DNA of 6,866 nt, taken from assembly GCA_034678805.1 (NCBI GenBank), contig JAXDBN010000229.1:1-6866 (forward strand), given 5' to 3'. The notes under the pieces were generated by a model, which was not told the origin of the DNA, ran no database searches, and saw only the letters and a program-made list of their open reading frames with translations. The translations under genes and the position numbers were made by a program. The stretch comes from PHAA01 sp034678805 (GTDB lineage Bacteria; Bacillota; Syntrophomonadia; Syntrophomonadales; Syntrophomonadaceae). Position 1 is the first letter of the stretch. Each line of letters opens with the position of its first letter. This document shows, piece by piece, positions 1 through 6,060 of this stretch.

Positions 1-16
1 CAAATTTAATACTTTT

Positions 17-51
17 ATATTCTATGCATCGATAATCTATGTATAGAATAT
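17..51. repeat. AT-rich imperfect hairpin at left edge
   Basis: A perfect 9-base inverted repeat, ATATTCTAT at 17-25 and ATAGAATAT at 43-51, encloses a centre that can mostly continue the pairing (TGCAT against TCTATGTA with a wobble and one mismatch). There is no T-run typical of a terminator. It could be an operator or a fragment of a promoter region for a gene outside the window. Function is unknown; only the symmetry is observed. Confidence 0.35.
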
Positions 52-183
52 TACGGGTGTGAAAAAATTGCAAGCAGCATTTGCCAAAATATATGGATTG
101 AAAAACATGGGGACGCATCGGCTGCCGGAAGTACGTATCCTTGGCATTCAGCGACACCCATTGCAGTAATTCTCTGTCTCTCA
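52..183. other. No convincing gene; short open frames only
   Basis: The stretch between the edge hairpin and the first terminator holds a 36-codon plus-strand frame (GTG at 59, stop at 167-169) and overlapping minus-strand frames. None has a Shine-Dalgarno sequence or a recognisable motif. I treat it as intergenic or as the remnant of something not recognised. Confidence 0.4.
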
Positions 184-215
184 GAAAAAGAAAAAGCCTG
201 CAGTTTAGCAAGCTT
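184..215 (-). terminator. Intrinsic terminator of the FN3/CuAO_N gene
   Basis: Read on the minus strand, AAGCTTGC pairs with GCAGGCTT (8 pairs including one G-U) around a 6-base loop, followed directly by TTTCTTTTTC. It lies about 75 bases past the stop codon of the minus-strand gene at 292, as expected for its rho-independent terminator. Confidence 0.75.
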
Positions 216-291
216 CAGCATTGAGTATTTCTTTCGCCTTCTTTTATAAATGGCCGGTTTCTTGAATCAAACGGTTAATTGAATTTCGGAC

Positions 292-1374
292 TTAGTTCGA
301 TGGCCGGCCAACCGCGTAGATGCTTACGGTCTGGTTAGATCCGTCCCAGTCAACCTGGCCTCCCATGTTCTCGATTACAAATCGGACCGGGGCCATGGTG
401 CGGCCGTTAATTATCTGCGGGGCGACCTCCATTTGCTGTTGGTTCCCGTTTACATCAGCGCTGGTGCTGCCGATGCCCAGTTTGATGACCTTATCGAAAT
501 ACTGAATGGTCACTTGCCGGGTGGCGGGATCCCAGGCGATGGTTCCGCCCAGGGCCTCGACTATGGCCCGGATAGGTAACGTTGTCCGGCCGTTCACTAT
601 TGCCGGGACGGTTCCCCGGCCGGGATCTATTTCCTTCTCAATACCATTTACAGTCATCATCGGCTTACCGATTTTAAATACTATTTCGGTGTAATTCTCC
701 GGTTGATAGACAGTGATTATATTGGACCAGGCCGAAGGACCGAAATTGTTGAAGGCTCCTACCCGGTAGAAGTAGGTACCCGGCGTTGTCATCCGGTCGG
801 AATAAGAGGTAATATTCTCCCGGGTAACCCCTGCCTGACTCCAGGCGCTGTCCTGGTACATCCTTTGAACTGTAAACCCGAACTCATTGTCGGAGTTGTC
901 GGCCCATTGCAACAGCACCCGGGGGCCCGTCCCATTATTCTTCAGATCGCTGGGAGCGGCGGGACGGTACCGATAATCAGGCGGATAGACCATATTCAGG
1001 ACACAATTGACCTCGTTGGTATAGTCAGAGGTCCCGCAGTTATTGAAAGCCCGGACCCGATAGTAATAAGTGCCGTTAGTCGCCAGGGTATCTGGAAAGC
1101 TATGCAGATTGGGGGTGGGAGCCGCTATTTCTTCCCACTCACCGCCCTGGCTCTTTTTTTCCACCAGAAAGCCGAGATCATTGGCGGAGTTGTCGGTCCA
1201 GGTCAAGATCACATCAGCGCCGTCCGCGGTGAGCGTCAGATTACTGGGTGCCGCGGGAAGACTGCAGTCATCGACATTATCAGCAGTCACCGCCGGGTTC
1301 AGGCCACTGCCGAATAGTATCACCAAACCCATAATGAACGCAATTAACCATGACCGCGTAAGACTCTTTTTCAT
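292..1374 (-). CDS. Secreted protein with two FN3 domains and a copper-amine-oxidase-like N-terminal domain
   Basis: The 360-residue product is probably exported and attached to or released at the cell surface. Residues 1-31 form a signal peptide: MKKSLTR, a hydrophobic core, and a likely cut after AVTA. Two fibronectin type III domains follow (about 40-124 and 138-224). They share the pattern W-x-DNS-x-N/D-x-x-GF and the closing YYYRV/YFYRV-x-AFNN, so they look like an internal duplication. Residues 232-355 match the Copper amine oxidase N-terminal-like family (PF07833), with two half-repeats: NGRTTLPIRAIVEALGG...W and NGRTMAPVRFVIENMGG...W. In Firmicutes this domain is a common envelope module; the family name does not imply oxidase activity or copper binding, and no catalytic domain is present. 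The ATG at 1374 was chosen because AGGAGGG precedes it at a good distance; the longer frame to 1407 adds 11 residues ahead of the signal peptide. It is divergent from the histidine kinase and ends at its own terminator. The ligand is unknown. Confidence 0.9.
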   Translation of the reverse strand: MKKSLTRSWLIAFIMGLVILFGSGLNPAVTADNVDDCSLPAAPSNLTLTADGADVILTWTDNSANDLGFLVEKKSQGGEWEEIAAPTPNLHSFPDTLATNGTYYYRVRAFNNCGTSDYTNEVNCVLNMVYPPDYRYRPAAPSDLKNNGTGPRVLLQWADNSDNEFGFTVQRMYQDSAWSQAGVTRENITSYSDRMTTPGTYFYRVGAFNNFGPSAWSNIITVYQPENYTEIVFKIGKPMMTVNGIEKEIDPGRGTVPAIVNGRTTLPIRAIVEALGGTIAWDPATRQVTIQYFDKVIKLGIGSTSADVNGNQQQMEVAPQIINGRTMAPVRFVIENMGGQVDWDGSNQTVSIYAVGRPSN

Positions 1375-1701
1375 TATGTAATCCCTCCTGCCTTGCAGCT
1401 TCGACACGTCAACTTATGTGGTTCAGATGCAGATACCGACTTCACTTGCTCAATATACGAAAAATTCCGGTGATATCTTGCTCCTTGAAACCCGTTAAAT
1501 ATTGTCAGCCACCCCGTCTCCCTGACATTTCTTCCCCGTATACATACAACGATATTTCCTGGCCGCTTGATTTGTCAATATTTGGCGCTTGCTTTTATTG
1601 GTACACGTATAGTATGTATACGGTGTATATTTAAAAAAATTATCGATCATTACACCTTTCGCTATAATATTACATTTTTCCCGAAGGTTTTTTTAAAGCG
1701 G
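1375..1701. promoter_or_regulatory. Divergent control region with repeated CGTATA cores
   Basis: This 327-base gap separates the divergent secreted-protein and kinase genes. CGTATA, on either strand, occurs at 1454-1459, 1537-1542, 1606-1611 and 1617-1622. Two of these lie inside a perfect 12-base inverted pair, CCGTATACATAC (1536-1547) and GTATGTATACGG (1612-1623). A separate small inverted repeat, TGTCAG/CTGACA, sits at 1503-1508 and 1522-1527. I could not place a convincing -35/-10 pair at standard spacing for either gene. A shared regulator binding here is inference. Confidence 0.5.
1602..1627. promoter_or_regulatory. Operator-like palindrome upstream of the kinase gene
   Basis: TACACGTATA (1602-1611) faces TATACGGTGTA (1617-1627) across a 5-base centre; the arms are fully complementary apart from one extra base. 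It lies about 75 bases ahead of the kinase start and overlaps two of the CGTATA cores. A dimeric repressor or activator site is the simplest reading; it lacks the T-run of a terminator. Confidence 0.45.
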
Positions 1702-2946
1702 ATGTCGAACCCCATGGCAGGAATCAGTCGCCTTATCCCCATTACTGTTGAAGAATATCGCATCCAGGAAAGATGCTGGCAGACAGTTGGAACACCATAC
1801 GAAGAATTGGTCGCCTATCTCGCCATACTGTTGAGGAATAATACATCTATGAAAGATGCCATTAATAAAATCGAAAAGAATTGGGGCTGCAAGCCCAAGA
1901 ACCAGCGGGATTGGTTCCGGGTGACTTTGTCGAGTATCGGCGATGCGGTTATTGCCACCGATACCAGCGGAATAATCACCTTTTTGAATCCGGCCGCCGA
2001 ACAAATAACCGGATACCAGGAAGCTGAGGCGCTTGGCCTTCCCATCCGGGATGTCTTCAACATATTCGATGAAGCCACTTTGGAGCCGGCGGAAATCCCG
2101 CTAAAGACAGTGATCCGGGAGGGAATTGTCAAGGATTTGGCTAATAACACTGTCCTGGTTTCCAAAAGCGGGAGGGCTCATTCCGTGGTAAACTCAGCAG
2201 CCCCGATTCGAAGCGACCAGGGCGATAACATCGGTATGGTGGTGGTCTTTTACGATGTAACCGAGACCAGGCGCCTGCAGGAGAAAATAGCCCGCCTCGA
2301 CAAGCTGAATGTGGTGGCGCACTTGGCTGCCGGTTTTGCCCATGAAATCAGGAATCCCATGACCACTGTACGGGGATACCTGCAGTTGCTTTCCCTAAAC
2401 GAGCATTTCCGTGATTACAACGAACACTTTCAGACCATGATCGGCGAATTGGACCATGCTAACTCCATCATCACCGGCTTTCTCTCCTTAACCAAGGATA
2501 GTTTTATGGAGATTAACCAATGTCATCTGAATAGCATCATAGAGGCCGTCGTCCCACTGCTGCAGGCGGGAGCAGTGGAGAATACCAAGCGGGTAAACCT
2601 AGAGTTGGGCGAGATACCCAGCCTGATGTTAAGCGGAAACGCCATCCGCCACCTGATTATCAACCTGGCCCAAAATGCCCTGGAGGCATCACCGGAGGGC
2701 GACCATGTGACCATCCGCACTTACCGGCAGAAGGACCATGTATTGCTGGAGGTACAGGACCAGGGTGATGGGATTGATGCCAAAATCTTACCGGACCTGG
2801 GGGCGCCCTTTGTCACCAGCAAGCCCAACGGCACCGGATTAGGCCTCTATTCCTGTTATCAGATCGCCCACCGTCACGAAGCCAGCCTCGAAGTAAAAAC
2901 CAGCCCGGCCGGCACCACGGTTTCGGTCTCGTTCCCGTTGATCTAA
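1702..2946 (+). CDS. Soluble PAS-domain sensor histidine kinase, sporulation-kinase type
   Basis: The 414-residue protein has no membrane segment and should act in the cytosol, autophosphorylating and passing phosphate to a response regulator. An unassigned N-terminal part (1-68) is followed by a PAS domain (about 76-190; GDAVIATDTSG, then FLNPAAEQITGY). The dimerisation/phosphoacceptor helix carries AAGFAHEIRNPMTTVRGYLQ with the phosphorylated histidine at H214. The ATPase domain shows the N-box NLAQNALEAS (321-330), the G1 box DQGDGI (353-358), an F-box phenylalanine at F370 and the G2 box GTGLGL (377-382), so all catalytic elements are intact. The H-box wording resembles Bacillus KinA/KinE-type kinases that feed Spo0F/Spo0A; that role is inferred. 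No response regulator is adjacent, so it is an orphan kinase. The ATG at 1702 is best placed, but its Shine-Dalgarno (GAAGG, 14 bases upstream) is weak. The ATG at 1714 is an alternative; the open frame back to 1567 runs through the operator region. Confidence 0.9.
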   Translation: MSNPMAGISRLIPITVEEYRIQERCWQTVGTPYEELVAYLAILLRNNTSMKDAINKIEKNWGCKPKNQRDWFRVTLSSIGDAVIATDTSGIITFLNPAAEQITGYQEAEALGLPIRDVFNIFDEATLEPAEIPLKTVIREGIVKDLANNTVLVSKSGRAHSVVNSAAPIRSDQGDNIGMVVVFYDVTETRRLQEKIARLDKLNVVAHLAAGFAHEIRNPMTTVRGYLQLLSLNEHFRDYNEHFQTMIGELDHANSIITGFLSLTKDSFMEINQCHLNSIIEAVVPLLQAGAVENTKRVNLELGEIPSLMLSGNAIRHLIINLAQNALEASPEGDHVTIRTYRQKDHVLLEVQDQGDGIDAKILPDLGAPFVTSKPNGTGLGLYSCYQIAHRHEASLEVKTSPAGTTVSVSFPLI

Positions 2947-3131
2947 TGTCACCCGGACAAACAAAAGGGAAAGATATCAATCAGTATCCTCCCCTTCCAG
3001 GCCATATTATTAAACTATCAGGGTTTGTGGGTTATAGCTTTGCCCGCGTGATTAGAAGTCCCCATTTTAATCCACACCAAACCGGTACGCCGGCAAAGCT
3101 CCCCCACGGCATTTGCAACCGCCCTTTTACG
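2947..3131. other. Convergent gap between kinase and Com-like gene
   Basis: These 185 bases lie between two converging genes. A plus-strand frame begins at an ATG overlapping the kinase stop (TAATG, 2944-2948) and would encode 66 residues ending at 3146. It has no Shine-Dalgarno and no recognisable motif, and it overlaps the end of the Com-like gene, so it is not called. Nothing else stands out. Confidence 0.4.
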
Positions 3132-3154
3132 CTAATGGACGGTTGACGATTTTT
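3117..3154 (+). terminator. Weak terminator candidate after the kinase gene
   Basis: AACCGCCC (3117-3124) can pair with GGACGGTT (3137-3144) with one mismatch on the plus strand, or all eight pairs with one G-U on the minus strand. TTTTT follows at 3150-3154 on the plus strand after a 5-base gap. The long loop and displaced T-run make it a poor example, and it overlaps the 3' end of the Com-like gene. Confidence 0.3.
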
Positions 3155-3308
3155 CCTCATCGCTTTCCTGATCCGTATCTTCTTCGTAAACCACATACGA
3201 TTTCGATCTGAACGTAGTCAGAAGCCTGCATCTGGGGCATTTGATCTGGGCCTCCCCTTTTAGGACCCCCAGGAATTTCCCGCAATTAGGGCATATCATC
3301 TCCATCAT
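3132..3308 (-). CDS. Small Com-like zinc-ribbon protein (58 residues)
   Basis: The product starts MMEMICPNCGK and carries two CxxC motifs, C6-x2-C9 and C24-x2-C27 (CPNC and KCPRC), followed by an acidic tail of about 15 residues (YEEDTDQESDEE). Spacing and wording (C-x2-CGK-x-L...IKCPRC) resemble the Com family of phage Mu and Mu-like prophages (PF10122). There Com is a small zinc-binding protein that binds mRNA and activates translation of the mom DNA-modification gene. No mom or other phage gene is visible here. The start was chosen for GAGGTG 7 bases upstream. It lies 31 bases after the 41-residue gene, which suggests one transcript. A nucleic-acid-binding role is plausible from the zinc ribbon; a Com-like translational role is inference. 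The acidic tail is not something I associate with Mu Com. Confidence 0.75.
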   Translation of the reverse strand: MMEMICPNCGKFLGVLKGEAQIKCPRCRLLTTFRSKSYVVYEEDTDQESDEEKSSTVH

Positions 3309-3339
3309 GCCGATGCACCTCGCCCCTAATTTATTTAAA

Positions 3340-3465
3340 TCAGGCAGGAAGACCCTCTTTCTTAACGGTTTCAGTCCGGATCACACTTAGTTCCGCTTCT
3401 ATAAATCTTTTAATTATCTGTAACAGTTCCTTTTTGTCCTGGTCCAGTTTCAACATCTTCTCCAT
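3340..3465 (-). CDS. Short helical hypothetical protein (41 residues)
   Basis: The frame starts MEKMLKLDQDKKELLQIIK and ends EGLPA. It is charged and amphipathic, and probably forms a single long helix over residues 5-35. I do not recognise a family. Support for its being real comes from a strong Shine-Dalgarno (GGAGGGGAGG, 9 bases before the ATG) and its position 31 bases ahead of the Com-like gene in the same direction. A second frame on the same strand overlaps it (to 3410) but reads less like protein. The two small proteins may act together. Confidence 0.6.
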   Translation of the reverse strand: MEKMLKLDQDKKELLQIIKRFIEAELSVIRTETVKKEGLPA

Positions 3466-3522
3466 CCTGCTGAACCTCCCCTCCGGTTTTTAACCAGGCA
3501 ACCATATCCTCACTGCATAAAT

Positions 3523-3823
3523 TTAGTTGCAATAACCATGCCAAAAAACAGGGGCGGCGGCGATGGCCGAAATACCGGGATTTATTTCGGGCAGAAAAAA
3601 TATCAGCTGTAGCCATAAATCCAGGTTGGCGAACCCGGTTGCAAATAATTGATCATAAAAGCCGTAGATTTCGGCATCTGCAGGCTTCAGGCAAATAAGC
3701 CAAACGGTTTGGAAGATTCGCCACACCTATTAGCAGATAACCGGCCGCCTGATAGGCGCAGAAAAATAACTGCCCCAGCTGGTTCCAGATCCCAAAAGGC
3801 CCCAGGGCAGTATTTTCGGTTAT
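3523..3823 (-). pseudogene. Possible frameshifted remnant of a hydrophobic protein
   Basis: Two minus-strand frames read like successive parts of one protein. The first (3823 to 3653) gives GPFGIWNQLGQLFFCAYQAA, then GYLLIGVANLP, with no start codon. The second (open from 3726 to the stop at 3523) gives EIYGFYDQLFATGFANLDLW and continues with LQLIFFLPEINPG. They overlap around 3653-3726, where one frameshift would join them. Both are rich in aromatic and aliphatic residues, like membrane-associated segments. I do not recognise a family. The 395-base space between the activator stop and the 41-residue gene is otherwise empty, which fits a decayed gene. Chance open frames remain a real alternative. 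Confidence 0.25.
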
Positions 3824-3860
3824 TTAGGCGATAGGCTCCAGTTTGCCAACGGGATGGAGT

Positions 3861-5225
3861 CTAGGAATCTGTGGCCAGGCCGTACTGACGCATTTTCTTG
3901 TACAGCGAGGAGACGTCGATATCCAGTATTTTGGCGGTCTTGGTTTTATTCTGATGGGCCTCGGCCAAGGCCTGGGTCAGGATCTGCTTCTCGTAATCCC
4001 GCATCAAGTCCTTCAAGGTATTGGGCAACAGCTGGGGTTCTTCTTCATTTTTGATCTTCATGAAACGCAGCTGCTTGGTGGTGATGGTGGGATAGGTCCC
4101 CATATCCGCCAACAGTATGGCCCTCTGCAGGGCGTTGACCAACTCTCTGATATTTCCCGGCCAGCTGTAGCGGCTTAGCATATCCAGTGCTTCTTCCGAT
4201 ATCCCGGAAACGCTTGTTCTCAATTCGCGGTTCAGCCTGGGAATGAAATGTTCCACCAGCAGGGGCATGTCCTCGATGCGGTCCCGCAGCGGCGGTATCT
4301 CCAGGGTCAGGACATTGAGCCGGTAATATAAATCCTCCCGGAAGGTCCCCTGGCTGATCATTTCTTCCAAATTACGGTTGGTGGCGGCTATGACCCGGAC
4401 ATTGACCCGGGCAGTGTTATGCCCTCCCAGCCTTTCGAATTCACGCTCCTGGAGAAATACCAGCAGCTTGCTCTGCATGGCCAGCGACATCTCGCCGATC
4501 TCGTCCAGGAATATGGTACCCCCGTGAGCTATCTCGAACTTGCCCGGGCTTCCTCCCTTGCGGGCTCCGGTAAAGGCGCCTTCCTCATATCCAAACAATT
4601 CCGCCTCCAACAGGTGCTCGGGAATGGCCGCACAGTTGACTCTTATGAAAGGCTGCCGCGAACGGCTGCTGGCCCCGTGGATAGCCTGGGCGAACAGCTC
4701 TTTGCCGGTCCCGCTCTCCCCGTTGATCAGTACGGTGATAGACGAATGCAGGCCGGCCCTTGCCGCCAGGTCCTTGATTTCTTCGATGCTTTCCGATTTG
4801 CCGATGATATCATCAAAAGAGTAGCGGGCCGCATGCAGGTTCCGCACCTCTTCCTTATACATATTCAGTTCCGCCATGATATTGTCGACCAGGTCCTTGG
4901 CCTCCAGGGCATCCATAAATATGCTGTAGGCGAAGCAGCCCAGCACTTCATCGTGCTTGATCAACGGCACCGCACAGGCTATCATGGTATAACCGTTGAC
5001 GGTCCAGTTGTAGCCGATATTGGCTTTGCCGGTTTTAATAACGTTAAGGGTCTTGGTTTCCGGGGTGACATCGGCTATGTGTTTCCCTATCACCTCTTTC
5101 CTGGGCTTGCCCAGGATGTTTAGATAGGTGTCATTGATATAGTCGACGATGCCTTCCTTGGAGACGATTATTGCAGTCATTGCGTTGGTTTCTAATACTT
5201 CATGCACTGATAATTTCGATACCAT
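3861..5225 (-). CDS. PAS-containing sigma-54-dependent transcriptional activator
   Basis: The 454-residue protein is an enhancer-binding activator that remodels sigma-54 RNA polymerase by ATP hydrolysis. An N-terminal PAS domain (about 8-110) probably senses a ligand or redox state; there is no receiver domain, so it is not a classical two-component regulator. The AAA+ domain (about 138-370) is complete: Walker A GESGTGKE (169-176, K175), the sigma-54 contact loop GAFTGA (216-221), Walker B GGTIFLDE (235-242), arginine fingers in FREDLYYRL (R296, R302) and WPGNIREL (R360). The C-terminus (about 405-450) is a Fis-type helix-turn-helix (KTAKILDIDVSSLYKKM) for enhancer binding. The start has GGGGAG 8 bases upstream. 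The gene is divergent from the YmaF-family gene, and repeated 12-base motifs in its leader suggest autoregulation. Its target could be the nearby hydroxylase operon, the YmaF gene or something remote; the PAS sequence does not tell. Confidence 0.93.
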   Translation of the reverse strand: MVSKLSVHEVLETNAMTAIIVSKEGIVDYINDTYLNILGKPRKEVIGKHIADVTPETKTLNVIKTGKANIGYNWTVNGYTMIACAVPLIKHDEVLGCFAYSIFMDALEAKDLVDNIMAELNMYKEEVRNLHAARYSFDDIIGKSESIEEIKDLAARAGLHSSITVLINGESGTGKELFAQAIHGASSRSRQPFIRVNCAAIPEHLLEAELFGYEEGAFTGARKGGSPGKFEIAHGGTIFLDEIGEMSLAMQSKLLVFLQEREFERLGGHNTARVNVRVIAATNRNLEEMISQGTFREDLYYRLNVLTLEIPPLRDRIEDMPLLVEHFIPRLNRELRTSVSGISEEALDMLSRYSWPGNIRELVNALQRAILLADMGTYPTITTKQLRFMKIKNEEEPQLLPNTLKDLMRDYEKQILTQALAEAHQNKTKTAKILDIDVSSLYKKMRQYGLATDS

Positions 5226-5311
5226 AACTAGTACTCCCCAACCCCACCAGCTTTTCTATCTGGTACTTTCTATCTAGTATTCTTAGTTTTTTCTCCCCCC
5301 TATCTAATACT
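5224..5311 (-). repeat. Repeated 12-base motif in the activator leader
   Basis: Read on the minus strand, ARTAYYAGATAG occurs at 5300-5311 (AGTATTAGATAG), 5270-5281 (AATACTAGATAG) and 5256-5267 (AGTACCAGATAG). A weaker copy, AGTACTAGTTAT, at 5224-5235 overlaps the start codon. Starts are spaced 30, 14 and 32 bases apart. They sit directly ahead of the activator gene and could be binding sites for it or for another regulator. Confidence 0.5.
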
Positions 5312-5318
5312 CTATTGG

Positions 5319-5334
5319 CGGCCAATTTCCTGCT
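5319..5334 (+). promoter_or_regulatory. Weak -24/-12 (sigma-54) promoter candidate
   Basis: CGGCCAATTTCCTGCT has the diagnostic GG and GC separated by exactly 10 bases and matches GGC and TGCT of the consensus TGGCAC-N5-TTGCT, but misses four other positions. It points toward the YmaF-family gene about 175 bases downstream. On sequence alone it is only a candidate. Confidence 0.2.
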
Positions 5335-5507
5335 AAATCGTCATTTTTTGTCTCAATATTTGTTGGCATACCATCCATTTGCTGCAAAAAACCAGCCTTT
5401 ATAAGTATGCCTGCAGAATTATCAGGGGATTAAAACATTCCAAATTTGTATCACTATATGAGGTTATTCCATATATTGTAGTAAATTCGGAGAGGGGGGT
5501 TAATGCA

Positions 5508-5843
5508 ATGGGATGCAGATATAAAAATATGAGTTCGCCCAAACACGTTCATGAGTTTGCCGGAAGTGAAATGATTGCCGGTTCAATACGTCATAATCAT
5601 CGTATTGCCGGGGTAACTGGTGAGAAAATTCCCTATGGGAAAAGCCATATTCACAGGATCTACACCAACGATGATTTCTTTTTCAACCACCATCATAAAA
5701 TACGGGTAAGAACTGGTCCGGCCATTTACGTAGGTAAGAACCGGCATATTCACTATGTTAAAGGTGAAACCACCACTAATTTCGGCCATCATCACGATTT
5801 CAAGTTTGCAACCTTTATCGAAAATCCAATCCAGGGCTATTAA
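5508..5843 (+). CDS. YmaF-family histidine-rich repeat protein
   Basis: The 111-residue product contains HVHEFAGS, HNHRIAGVTG and HIHRI, the signature wording of the YmaF family (PF12788), a Firmicutes family of unknown function first named in Bacillus subtilis. Six HxH motifs lie at H13/H15, H29/H31, H47/H49, H61/H63, H80/H82 and H94/H96, with two HHH runs. The spacing reveals three repeats of about 33 residues, each with two HxH motifs and a G-(K) turn. Such regular histidines suggest metal binding, which is inference. There is no signal peptide or membrane segment. The ATG at 5508 has GAGAGGGGGG 8 bases upstream; the longer frame from 5379 lacks a site. The gene is AT-richer than its neighbours and stands alone, divergent from the activator and followed by a hairpin terminator. 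Confidence 0.85.
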   Translation: MGCRYKNMSSPKHVHEFAGSEMIAGSIRHNHRIAGVTGEKIPYGKSHIHRIYTNDDFFFNHHHKIRVRTGPAIYVGKNRHIHYVKGETTTNFGHHHDFKFATFIENPIQGY

Positions 5844-5911
5844 TATCCTTATACAATTCTCATCCTTATTAAAACGGTCCAGACATATTCAAATCTTCTC
5901 ATGAAACTGTT

Positions 5912-5947
5912 AATGCACTTGCCGTCGCTGCAAGTGCATTTATTCTC
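5912..5947 (+). terminator. Hairpin terminator after the YmaF-family gene
   Basis: An 11-base perfect stem, AATGCACTTGC (5912-5922) and GCAAGTGCATT (5930-5940), closes a 7-base loop and is followed by TATTCTC. The stem is strong but the T-run is mediocre, and it lies about 70 bases past the stop codon. Confidence 0.6.
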
Positions 5948-5987
5948 TGCCAAGAAGACTTTTAAGCCGCACAGCAGCCGCTGCCAC

Positions 5988-6009
5988 AAAAAAACGCCTC
6001 GATGAGGCG
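5988..6009 (-). terminator. Intrinsic terminator of the hydroxylase operon
   Basis: On the minus strand CGCCTC-ATC-GAGGCG is followed immediately by seven Ts. This is a textbook rho-independent terminator about 50 bases after the stop of the [2Fe-2S] subunit gene, marking the end of that operon. Confidence 0.88.
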
Positions 6010-6060
6010 CTCTCTATATTAAAACGGTATTATGTTGGTTATTTCTTTTTATTTAGGTGT

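Noticed and set aside
59..169. 36-codon GTG frame at the left end
   Set aside because: There is no Shine-Dalgarno or recognisable motif, and the opposite strand is equally open over the same stretch.
703..1317. 204-residue plus-strand frame inside the secreted-protein gene
   Set aside because: It lies opposite a well supported FN3/CuAO_N gene and has no motif or ribosome site; it is a shadow of that gene's codon bias.
1375..1570. Riboswitch in the leader of the secreted-protein gene
   Set aside because: The leader is long enough, but I could not match it to the conserved core of any riboswitch class or find a terminator/antiterminator pair before the start codon.
1567..1701. N-terminal extension of the kinase by 45 residues
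   Set aside because: The extension translates through the repeat-rich operator region, its ATG lacks a Shine-Dalgarno sequence, and its composition does not resemble the kinase family.
2946..3146. 66-residue plus-strand frame overlapping the kinase stop
   Set aside because: Despite the TAATG overlap there is no ribosome site or recognisable motif, and it runs into the better supported Com-like gene on the opposite strand.
4419..5123. 234-residue plus-strand frame inside the sigma-54 activator
   Set aside because: It is antisense to a gene with every AAA+ motif intact and has no independent support.
5379..5507. 43-residue N-terminal extension of the YmaF-family protein
   Set aside because: A strong G-rich Shine-Dalgarno sits just before the ATG at 5508, the histidine repeats begin after it, and the upstream start has no site.
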